From the NCBI GenBank assembly GCA_018292915.2, contig JACVVK020000089.1, forward strand, positions 796,501-860,500: 64,000 nt of DNA. The letters are read 5' to 3'. The stretch's first letter is position 1. Each line of letters begins with the position of its first letter. Source of the stretch: Batillaria attramentaria. Lineage: Eukaryota > Mollusca > Gastropoda > Batillariidae. The notes below the pieces were generated by a model. That model ran no database searches and was not told the DNA's origin. It saw only the letters and a program-made list of their open reading frames with translations. Of the stretch, positions 35,680 through 46,059 are shown one piece after another. A program made the position numbers and the translations under genes.

Positions 35680-36171
35680 TCCGTTTCAGCCGTGCCAACA
35701 CAAAATGGACAGGATAAGACCGGTAGAATTAAAAAATCGTACGCGATGAGGCTTGAGGTACGAAATACCCAGACGGAACCGTAGCAAGGCATTGCGTATA
35801 TGTTTGATGTCAGACAGGTAAGTACTTAGTGACAATGAATACTTGAAGCGGAAGCGGAACTCAGAAGATGCAAGATGTGCTTTGGAAGTTATGATACCAT
35901 GCCATTCCTGGTGCCAGCAATCAACCAACCTTCGCCTGAACACGCGTAAAAATTGCTCAACCCGCCCAACGCTGTGGTTCTCCCACACTAACCCAAAGCC
36001 GTGCCTACACAATAAATAACATACAGTATATATCAGAGGTTTGTTCTTTTGGTGCATATTTAGTAACATGTTGTATGTTTTGTGGGGAATGCGTTCTGCT
36101 GGCATACGTAGAAGCTGCAACCAGTAACGTACAGAGAAGTCTAAAAATACCAATAACACCATTTTTAGCAC
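35680..36171 (-). pseudogene. LINE ORF2 C-terminal fragment
   Basis: An open minus frame of about 160 residues ends RNALLRFRLGISYLKPHRVR followed by a degenerate Cys-containing tail. That layout is typical of the C-terminus of L1/Tx1-like ORF2 proteins, where a Cys/His knuckle follows. It lies upstream (in minus orientation) of the 31525-33650 copy, so it is a separate insertion. Only the C-terminal part remains. Confidence 0.6.
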
Positions 36172-36895
36172 GACTAGCCAAGTCCTTGGCTCAGGTGCAA
36201 GGCAAGTTTCCTGCTACTTCTTCCGCTCGTTCGTGGCTTGCGTGGCTTTAACCCGTAAAACTCACTCACTCAGTCACTCACTTCCACCCACTCACCCACC
36301 CAAGCCACCACCACCACCACCATCAAGCAAAAACTGTAAGTTTGTGTGAAATATCAAGAAGACAGAGACAGAACTAAGCTCAAACAAATAATGGAGGCAT
36401 CAACCTAGTTTATTTCTTTGAAAGTTTCCACCTTAGAGAGTTGTTCAACATACAGCAGCACAGGATCGATCCGGAGCACCACTTTCATTATCACAAAAAA
36501 TAGATTGCAAAAAAAAAAAAAAGTATAGCAACTGACATATTACATATGTACAATGGTGCTTCAAGAAAGAAACAGTTAACACATCCAGTCTTTCAAAACA
36601 TAACTGTAGAAATACGCAGGCTTTGGCAATTGTTAGTGTTACATTGGTACAATGCGTTGTTACAACACACACATCATCATGTGCAGCAGTGAAAGACATA
36701 CAGAAGGCATACTCAGCAACCTTCACTGTGAAGTCAAAGCACCACGTGTACCACCAGTCACCACATATAGGAAAGGCCATGGACACGATGAAGTATTTTC
36801 TTTTTTTTTCACTTTTGACAAGTTACTGGGGCAGGGACAGCGTGCCTGCATGGTACACGAATCTCTATGACAGCTATAGTAGCAGTAAGTAACTT

Positions 36896-37176
36896 CTGGG
36901 CCCATATGTAAAAGTCGAGGTTAATTTAACCCACGGCTACAGACCAACCCAGACTAGGACAAAAGAAACCCAAAAGCAAAATTAAATTAAAAAGGAAGCG
37001 AAGAAAGGATGAAAAAAATCCTTCTATAACGGCTCAGGCACCTTCCTGGAATGGGCCTGCTTCCTGATTTAAAACAAAAAACAATTGAAAATTTAACCCT
37101 AGAGCTAGTTTAGTTCGAGGTTAGGCTCTAACCCGGTGCTAAAAGCCCTAACCTCGACTATTACATACGGGCCCAG
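36896..37176. mobile_element. 280-bp MITE with CTGGGCCC termini
   Basis: The left end CTGGGCCCATATGTAA continues with AGTCGAGGTTAA. The inverse of the right end is CTGGGCCCGTATGTAA followed by AGTCGAGGTTAG. That is about 27 bp of inverted repeat with few mismatches. The interior also holds an inner inverted repeat of GAGGTTAG. GGGCCC-type termini are seen in PIF/Harbinger-related MITEs. A target duplication is not clear. Confidence 0.75.
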
Positions 37177-38403
37177 GGTGTTCCTGCAGCAGCTGACAAC
37201 ATTTTTGCAAAGCAAGACCCACCCTAGTTAAAAAAAAACAACAACAAAAAAACTCTCTGATTGAAAATTCCTAAGGGTTAGGGCTCGCCCCTAAAAACTA
37301 AAAATTGTTTTTTTCTGGACCATGCATGGTGAAACGTCAGGCTAATGTAAGAAAATTGACAGCATACCTCTGACATTCACTAGCCGAGGTGGACCTAAAT
37401 GTGCAAAGGCACTTGATATGGTATCTCCTATGGCGCATGTGGTAGTGTAAAAGTTGGACATTGTCGACTGAGACAAGAGTGCACTGTAACGAGTGAGGGT
37501 AACCCGTGTATTTTCAGCGTCAGTTGTGTTCTACTGGTATACAAATATTCGTCCAGCACCCCAAAAGATATTTAGGTTCCGACTGGTTTCCTATGAAGGA
37601 AACCCTGACCCTCGGGTAAAAGATGAGGGCCACCTACAGCAGAGCTGTCCCAAACACAAACATAAGCCGCTCAATGCACAAACAGCAATGATAACCTGTC
37701 AAGCTTCTGCAACCACACTTGTTAGTCATCTCCACATCTATCAAAGGTTTGTCCATGCACATCAGCCTTGCCACAAATAAGGAAGTGAAGGCTGCATCTG
37801 GTAGAACATTTACTGGTAAGCAGCATTTACAACTCAATGCCATGGTCAAGTCCTTGTTTCAATGTTCCACTTGAAATCTGGTAACCTGTTATGGAAACAG
37901 TTCAAACTATCTGAAACAGATGCGCAGTATAGTTGGTATTTTTATATTCCGCGGGTGTCAACCTGTTACAGAAACAATGCACTTCATCTGAAACAGTAAA
38001 ATGCATGTTCACTGGCTTTTTGAGACAAAGAAATATGTTTGAAACAAATTTTCAGAAAGCAGATCTATCACAAGTACGATGCCAACGCAAAGTGCAGATG
38101 TTTATATTCAAGCTGTGATCCTTTCTAGAACCCCCCCCCCCCCCCCCCAATATCATTTTTTTGGTAGCAAGCATAGAAAATAAATGTAAATGCCTTGATG
38201 AAGACAGTCTTCTGGTGTAAATGAACACGGTATATTTACAATTGCCCTCTGCTATGGACTGAATGAAGCGAGCATCTCAGTAAACCTTGTTTCACTGGTA
38301 TGTGTCATGATGACTGTTGTGTTTTAGAATTGTCACAACCATCTGACTGGATCCATCACACCATTTTCCAGTTTTGTTCATGCGAAACCAGAAGAAACTC
38401 ATC
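37177..38403. other. FARS2 3' flank, no gene recognised
   Basis: Unique sequence with a C-run at 38131-38148. Part is probably FARS2 3' UTR (minus), but I cannot place the polyadenylation site. Confidence 0.4.
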
Positions 38404-38755
38404 TCAGCGAATTTCAACGCCCAACAACTTGGTTGCAGAAGTCTCTATCTGCCGGTGAATCACATTCACTTCCTCCTGTGTCAAAGTTCGCTCCATGTGC
38501 CGGTAGACTATCCGGTAGCAATGGCTGGTGCGCTGTTTCTTAGGATGGACGAACTTGTCAAACAGGTACACCTGCTCCACCAGGTCGCCGCCGATGTTGC
38601 GGACAAGATCATAAAAGTCATTTGGTGTGTACGAGTATGAGGAGTCAGACGGAAGCCAGAAGGATATGTCGTTGGTACACTGGGGGAATATGCTGACAGG
38701 CTGTGAATGCACAAAAAAAACAAACAAACAAATAAATACTGACAGCAACTTTTAG

Positions 38756-38788
<33 letters not shown>

Positions 38789-38846
38789 TGTGTGTGTGTG
38801 TGTGTGTGGTGTGTGTGTGTGGTGTGTGTGTGTGGTGTGTGTGTGT

Positions 38847-38904
<58 letters not shown>

Positions 38905-41900
38905 TGCCCCGGTGCGGCTCAATTTTTGTAAATGTATGTGACTGTCCATGAGAAAAACCCGGCGTACGACGCATGCCGCTGTTCCGAGCTAGAGGCTAAC
39001 AAAGGTCAGCGGGTGCTATCTGGTCGATATTGAGATTTTGCCAAAATCAGGTAGTTCTGCCCTTAAATTATGATGTCTTAAAAGGAGTTTTTTTTGCACT
39101 GTAAAGAGCAAGGCTGTTTCTTTAAGATGGCTCCAAAAACAAAAAACTGAGAATTTTTCACTTAAGCCGTGTTTTCTTATAGAAGGTCACATATGATTTT
39201 TATTGTTTTGTCTGAGCAGACACTGCAATTTCCCTTCGAGGGACGAATAAAGTGATATCTTATCTTATTCTTTGATTCAGTCCAACAGATTTTATACACA
39301 TGACTCTCAAGAGAAATTATGACAATTCAAAAGAGTGGTGTAAAGCTGGTGTCGGAAAGATTAATACGGGACGTATTAAGCAGACAGATGACACAAAACT
39401 GTGTCAAATGGGCCACTGCATACTCTGCCAGCTAGCTTCTATTTGGAATGCACCAAGGGGCACAATTTTACTAAAGTTTGCTTGCATTGCAAACACTGGT
39501 ACATGTGAAAATCCATTAAGAAATGAGCTACGCTAGTACTTGACTGGCCTGCTGGAACACTCTCCTGCCCGCATAGCCGAGTGGTGGGGGTGAGCGGTGG
39601 TCTAACAGGTAGCGCGTCGGATTCAGCCGCTGCGCTACTGAACGGCCGTCACCAATGTCATGGCAATGAAGCGTGGGTTCAAGCCCAGGTCGAGCTTGTG
39701 ATATGTGATACAGGTTTTTCCTGGCTAACGGGCTGCTCATCGGGGGTTTCTCTCTGGGTTATCCGGCTTTCATCCCCCAGCAAAATTGTAAAAAAAAAAA
39801 GTAAAAAAAAAAGGATAGGTATTGGGTGGCACTGCACTGCGGCGACACGCTTCCCCTGGGAGAAGCAGCTTGAATTTCCCGAGTAATAAGAAATTAGTAA
39901 GAAAAAAAAATCTTACCTACATAGCATCTGCAATCTGGGAAGACCACTATGCTTAAATTTTCAATGTCCTCCAGTGAACATACACCTATGTAAAATGTGT
40001 TTACAATTTGAATATTATTACCCTGTTTCTATTGCCAGCAAAGAGAGAGAGAGAGAGGACAGAAAACAGTAATCTGCAAAGCACATAAGGACCATCACTC
40101 ACCTTGTATGTCACAGGTGTGTTGGGATCTTCAACGTCAAACTGTGACAGGAATCCTGAGTCAGTGCTCCAGAAGAGGCGAATGTCGGGAATGGTGAAAA
40201 GTTTCATTGCCAGGCGTTCCAACCCCAGACCGAAGGCCCAGCCTACCTGGTTGCCACTGCCGGCTAAAAGTGCAGAAAAAAACAAAAACAAGTAACTGTT
40301 TCATTTGGGTGTTTTTGTGTCAGTCTTAACTGTGACATGAAAACTGTTATGAAGAAGTAAAAACATAAACTAAACAAAGTTACACTTTAAAATCATGTGA
40401 TGCATGAGCAGAGCAACCTCAGCTCTATTTTCAAATGGCAAATGGGCCTATCAAACCCATGACACTTGCAGCCTTTTACAAAATGACAGTACAGCTACAA
40501 CAGATATTTTGAATTTACACTAAGCTGCATTTATTTCCCTGAACTGAACAGTGCTGAAGAGCTGTCTTAAAAAGCGTGACCAGTTGAACAAGAGTCTAAG
40601 ACGCAAGGGAAGTAATCTGCCTTAAGGGTCTTCGGAGCTGTTTCTTTCCAAAACCAGAAAACTGTGGTGTTATCAAAAGCAAAAAACATCTGATCTTCAT
40701 CAGAGGGACAGACCACAGCATGAGTATGACATACAAGAGTGGAGAAGTTTCTGCTCTACGATGCCGCAACCCAGCACCTCCAGCCAGTCCCCCTTGTACT
40801 GTATCTCCAGCTCCCAGGACGGGTGTGTGAAGGGAAAGTAGGCATCCACCCAGCGAGCCTCGATACCTGCAACACAGCATCACATGGGGATTTTCATCTG
40901 TGCAAATGCCAATTAAAAATATACACAAAGACAAATGTGCACAGGTGACTAGTCACAGAGGGCAACCCTCGATCTAACTGCATGAGACGTCCTTTACCCT
41001 AGCCCAGCGCAATCAATCTGCTGAAAAAGACACAGAGATAGTCTGGAATATTCCGGGCTCAACCCTACTACGGTTAAGAGATCAATGATGAATCATGAAG
41101 GCAGTTTGGTATCTGTGTGTCACTAGTGACATAACAATTACAAGATTATGTTTGCTGTGTCTTAAACTTCACCTCCACATGTTCCATCTAGTCCAATTGT
41201 ACAGTAATCATGTCATAAGAGGTTTCATCTTGTTTGTCAAAATCGGCTGGGCAATCTTCGCCCAGGAGACCTGCCTATTTCCAGACCTGTTTGTTGTTGT
41301 TTTTCCTTGTTGGTTTTCTTGTTGTTTTGTCTCTTACCAATTTCTGACTTATCCTTCCATCTGAAAGCATACCTTTTCCAAACAGGTGCTTGGCCAGGTT
41401 GACGAGTGTAGTTTTCAGGCTGTGTTCCAGTAGTTTGGCAGCTTCCATACTGTGACCCTCCTGCTTGTCTGCCATGCGTTTCCCATGTTCCTCAAAGATG
41501 CTCAGGTGAGACGGATCCCTCACCTTCTGAAACAACTGCTGAGACACAACCAGAATCAGGGTCCACAATTAACAGGAACAATGCCCAGTTGCAGGCATAC
41601 AATTAGAAGGTGAATGGCGCAAAATGCCAACTGGAATTTTGTATGTGGCACTAAAAATTACATGTACAGTATGGTATGGTGGCACTACATGTACATGTAT
41701 TAAAATTTGGGTGCTTCACATTAAAGTTATGACCACTCTTCATAATGATCGCTGAACAGTGACCGTGGTAACGTGACACGAGCTTGGCTGTTCACTCCAA
41801 AATCTGCATGTAGGTACCAGTGACTATCAGAGAAAGAAAGTTAATTTACCTGAGTCCTGAGCCTGCCAAGGAGCAGTGTTAAGTCACCAACCCATATTAT

Positions 41901-43950
41901 TATTATTATTACTTTGATACTACAGATCATCACAGAAAAGGTTGTCAACAAGTGAAGCTCACCTGCTGCTATACAGAGCTTACATGATTAGTTTGAATGG
42001 TTTACCACAAAAGAAACCACGAGATGTTTCAAATTTTTGCCGTAGGTACCGAGCCTTGGGCGAGGTAGCTACGGCAAAAATTGAAATTTTGAGTGGTTTC
42101 TTTTGTAGTAAACCACGAGAATTAATCATGTAACGTGTAAGCTGTTTATTCCATGAGCATACAGATTCTTAGTAGCACACATTTTCAGTGACATTTTATT
42201 TTTCTAGTATGGTGACTAGTGACGTTTGCACCCCCTCAAAATTCTGGGCACTGACTTGTGAGGAAATAATACGCGGGGCAATCGAAGGTGTTTGATGTTA
42301 AAAAGAATACATATATATATCATTCAGAGCATGTGTTCAACTTCATGTGCTGACATTCAAAAGTGCATTCGCAAATACTTTGCAGAGAATTTTCTGTGTG
42401 ATCATTTTTACATGATCCAAGCACATAAAATTTCACCCCCAAAAGTGCACAAAATTACTATGCACCGGACATGACGTATGAGTTCCAAATGTTTGGAATG
42501 ACGCACTTTCTGACTGATGACATAACTGGAGTGTGTTTTTGTGAACCTGTAAACAACTGAGTGGGTTATGGAAAGTCCTTACTCACACTTTCACTCTCTG
42601 TTTCCTTACTATTTTCGGACATAAAGCACTCATAGCTAACTCAACAATAGTTTGCACTGGAGTGGGTGGGTGGGTGTTTGGGGTTTTAACGTCCTTTTCT
42701 ACCACATACAGGTGATATCAAAGACGGGGCAACGATGAAAAAGCCAGCACAAATATTTGGCCCCAGCTGGGATACGAACTCACGACCCGAGCATTGGAAG
42801 TCCAACGCTCTACCATTCGGCCACCCCAGATCCCCTAGTTTGCACTGGAGAGTTGTGTAATATATCTCAGCAAGACAAAACTGAGGCTTACCTCATGCTG
42901 GGTAAAGAGGCGAACACCCTCCACCTGATGGAAAACAGGATAATGGGTGGAGTCAATCTCATCCCTCCGATACACATCGCCAAACACTAGAAATGCATCA
43001 AGTCCACTTCTGATGAGATCACGCTGGTGCGCCGACGTGTGCGCCCGTAGCATGTAGTCCGAGTTAATGTAATAACTCTCTGATGGCGCTCGACTGACAT
43101 GATGCTCAGGCACCAGAAGACTGTCAAAGTTCTGTTCTAGTGTCACCACTGGACTGAGAGAATCATACACAGAAAAGATAGGGTTGCCCCGCCGGTTGAC
43201 GTAGTGGTGGTAGAAGAAGTTTTCGATGCGTTTGCGGATCAGGAACAATGGATGGTTATGCAGCTTGTGCAAGTTGCGCCCAACCTAAATGAAAATAGGA
43301 ACCAAAGTAAATCAAATTCAACAACCAATGCAAACCTAGAATGGATGACAGCACTTCTTGATACTAATCATGATAACTGGTCACTTGCATGGCCATATGT
43401 CACTGCACACAGTTGCACAGTATTCTTTGCATCTTTACTGAAAATAATTACATACACTGATTATTAAGAATTTAAAATACTTTCTTTGTCTACAGTTTTA
43501 AGGAATAAAATCTAAAACAGCATATTATCTTCAGAGTAACAACTACTCTATTACTTATAAAAAAAGACACAAATAATAGTCATTTTTTCCAGTCACACTC
43601 CTGGCCAGAACCCTCCCCCCCAAAAAAAAAAAACAAACAAACAAAAAACTACAAAAAAAAACAAACACCAAACAAACCAACCAACCAATCAACCCAAAGC
43701 AAAACTACACAAAAGATTCTGCTAGTACACCTCTACTGACTTTTAAATGTACCTTTGCAAGGATGTTGGGAGTGATATTAGTGAGACTGTCCGTAGGGTA
43801 AGTCATTCTGTCCACCGTCACCGAGTCACCAAGCAAGGCGGCAGCTGGACTGGGTTTGCCTGATGTTTGACTGGCGATGCACCTCACAGACGGCAGTCTC
43901 AGGATACAGACACAAGATGTCTTTAGGATTTTCCTCAGCCTGAGAATCAT
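38404..43950 (-). CDS. FARS2: Phenylalanyl-tRNA synthetase, mitochondrial
   Basis: Charges mitochondrial tRNA-Phe with phenylalanine in the matrix as a monomeric class II synthetase. Six coding exons in transcript order: 43950-43753, 43284-42892, 41538-41373, 40866-40735, 40263-40103 and 38700-38404. All have AG/GT borders and phases that join into 448 residues (human 451). The N-terminus ([13 protein letters not shown]...) is basic and lacks acidic residues, as expected for a mitochondrial presequence. Motif 2 region: [10 protein letters not shown] and [19 protein letters not shown]. Motif 3: [13 protein letters not shown], with GLGLER at 308-313. The last exon is the ferredoxin-fold anticodon-binding domain ([31 protein letters not shown]). 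ATG 43950-43948 is the first Met in frame. The gene is head to head with LYRM4. Exon 3 has a NAGNAG acceptor (CAGCAG) that may add or skip one Gln. Confidence 0.95.
38756..38900. repeat. (GT)n compound microsatellite
   Basis: About 145 bases of GT repeat with regular GGT interruptions, in the last FARS2 intron, about 55 bases from the exon 6 acceptor. Confidence 0.95.
39555..39900 (+). repeat. Composite SINE, family 3, full copy
   Basis: tRNA-like head GCGGTGGTCTAACAGGTAGC and B box GGGTTCAAGCCC, a body TCATCGGGGGTTTCTCTCTG and TTATCCGGCTTTC, an A-run, then GGCACTGCACTGCGGCGACA and a tail AATTTCCCGAGTAATAAG. A 5'-truncated copy is at 52722-52946. It lies in the last FARS2 intron. Confidence 0.75.
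41979..42143. mobile_element. Foldback (hairpin) element of about 165 bp in FARS2 intron 2
   Basis: The left arm (TTACATGATTA, GGTTTACCACAAAAGAAACC, TTTTTGCCGTA) and right arm (TACGGCAAAAA, GGTTTCTTTTGTAGTAAACC, TAATCATGTAA) are inverse over nearly their whole length. A loop of only about 10-15 bases near 42052 separates them. The transcript would fold into a long hairpin. Confidence 0.8.
42663..42831 (-). repeat. SINE family 2, full-length copy
   Basis: In minus orientation GGGTGGCCGAATGGTAGAGC (A-box half), CGTGAGTTCGTATCCCAGC (B-box half), GGGGCCAAATATTTGTGCTG and TTTGATATCACCTGTATGTG, ending in ACCCACCCACC. It lies just beyond the donor of FARS2 exon 2 and is the reference copy for this family in the window. 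Confidence 0.85.
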
Positions 43951-44284
43951 CAAAAAGAATCGGTGAGTTACTAAGACAGGGATCACGGAAAATACAGTTA
44001 ACTGTACATCAAGTTAGAAATTGAGTTTATAAGTGTACTTGAAACAACGAGAACACTTTCCTCCCATCTAAAAGCTGGTCCTTGTCCGTCTGTAAAATAT
44101 TGAATGACATGCCACTACAAGGGATTAACTGATGTGAATGTGAAGAGCATACAATCCTCAACCCCCCCCCCTCCACCACTGCTGTAGCAGATGAAACATG
44201 AACATTACAGTGAGTACATGTGCGGTCTGCTTCTTCTTCTTTATATGCTAATAAAAATTCAAAACTGGACACTTTTTAAGAACA

Positions 44285-44315
<31 letters not shown>

Positions 44316-44765
44316 CTCCCACATTCACGAGCTACCGTAGCGGACTCCGCGACTTGTCATCATGGAAGTGCACGACCTGCTGACAGCGATTCGTACCTGA
44401 ATGTCATGATGCAAATTATACTGCACGGAAACGGAGTCTATGCACACATAATGCAATGGTCGGTACGTATCAAGAACACCCCTAAATCTGTCCACAAAAC
44501 ATCACACGATAATCGGTGTCAAGGGCGCCGCCATGATTAACAAAAACAGATTTGTTGTCATAAAAACATGCATGTCTGTTGGTGTCTGGAGATTATTAGA
44601 AGGAGCTATTACAATTTATCAGTACTGGCGAGCAGCGTCTGTGCTAAGACACGTGTTTTATTGTAATGGGTACTTAAAACTGCAGTTTTAATTTGTGGGC
44701 TTGCGTGAAAAACTTTTTTACGACAGTCGGAAGTCGGCGCTGATGCAACTCGAGGACGCCGCACG
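43951..44765. promoter_or_regulatory. Shared intergenic region of FARS2 (minus) and LYRM4 (plus)
   Basis: The two start codons are 815 bases apart and the genes diverge, so both promoters must lie here or in 5' UTRs overlapping it. No TATA box is evident. A run of 30 G at 44286-44315 sits in the middle. Head-to-head FARS2/LYRM4 is also the arrangement in human, which supports a bidirectional promoter. Confidence 0.6.
44286..44315 (+). repeat. G30 homopolymer in the divergent promoter
   Basis: An uninterrupted run of 30 G between FARS2 and LYRM4. It could form a G-quadruplex when single-stranded; the exact length may be unreliable because of sequencing. Confidence 0.85.
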
Positions 44766-46059
44766 ATGACATCCACAAGACTTCAAGTGCTGTTGATTTA
44801 CAAGAAGCTTTTGCGGGAGGGAAGGAACTTTACAGATTATAATTTTAGGTGTGTTTCCTCATTCATTTTATCACTTCATTTTCGATGCTGACTGCACACA
44901 GTCTCTTCCATGGTCGACTGTTGTGCTCCGAACAACAGAGGATGCTGAGAAAGACCAACAGTTGCATGCCGTCCGTAATCAAAGACTTTTGCATAAACGA
45001 TGTGCGCTCAGCTACATGTGTTTAGAATGCATGGTTGACAGGGTTTTCCTAGACAAATATTCATTATACGCTGTACTAGTTATATGCGATTGTACAGCAT
45101 TGCCGAGAACAGCCTCTATAAAACAATGCTCAACTTGTGGATTTTACACAGCATTCAGCCACAAACCTTTCCTGTGGTTAGTCATATCAAGCATGGCTTT
45201 ATTTTAACCTTTTACATGTGTACATGGCACCCCCACACTTACAGTTGAAGTTCATACAGTATCTGCTTACTGACATTTGTGTGTGTGTGCAGGACGTACG
45301 CTCTGAACAAAGTGAGGAATGAATTCCGCGCGAACAAAAACGTCAGTGATCCTGCCAGAATCAAAGAGTTGCTGAAGGAAGCAGGAGAGAACCTCAAAAT
45401 GATGGAGCGACAGGTAGTGTCTTTAACGTGTCATGTATCTGTCACATAATGTGCACATGTAAGATCCAGTTAAGCAGAAGCACTCTACACAGAACTGATG
45501 GCTTAATTCCTTTGGACAAGAGGTTTAGTCAGAGCAATTCACTGAGGTGAATTAAGTGAGCTTTTAACTAAGGTGAGCAAGTGGAGCTAATCAGAGCAGT
45601 ATTAACAATGAAAATGAATACTGATTTACTATAAAATTTTACATATCATTTTGTTTTCCGATATAAGTATAGCAGGGTGAGGGACAAATACTCAATCGAT
45701 ATATATCTTTTTGCAAACTCGTACTAAACTACTATGTAGCACATTTTTGTACCATACTCGTGGATTCCCCTTTCTTCAACAACAAATCTGTACAGATGTT
45801 TTGCAAAGGAGAACACTGTCCCTACTTGCACCATGGGATAGATATATGGAAATTTTCACATTTCTGTGCCAGAGAGAAGACAGGTATGGACCGTATCGGT
45901 GATTGAGATGAATAAGTATATATTATATACATGGTACTAATTGTGTTAAGCTGGTTTTATTTCTGTCGGTCGCAGGTTCTTATAGGCCAGTTGTATGGAG
46001 ATGGGAAACTGGTGATCGAGTCACAGCCTGGCCAGTCAAGTTCTCTTTCATCAAGATGA
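44766..46059 (+). CDS. LYRM4: LYR-motif protein 4 (ISD11), iron-sulfur cluster assembly
   Basis: Small mitochondrial protein that binds and stabilises the cysteine desulfurase NFS1, together with acyl carrier protein, in iron-sulfur cluster assembly. Three exons, 44766-44848, 45293-45413 and 45976-46059, with GT/AG borders and matching phases, give 95 residues (human 91). Conserved blocks are YNFRTYALNKVRNEFRANKNV-like (split here at the exon 1/2 join), VSDPARIKELL and VLIGQLYG. The hallmark Leu-Tyr-Arg tripeptide reads Ile11-Tyr12-Lys13 in this copy; the downstream Phe of NEF is kept. The exon 2 acceptor follows (TG)6 directly. The gene diverges from FARS2, another mitochondrial gene. Confidence 0.92.
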
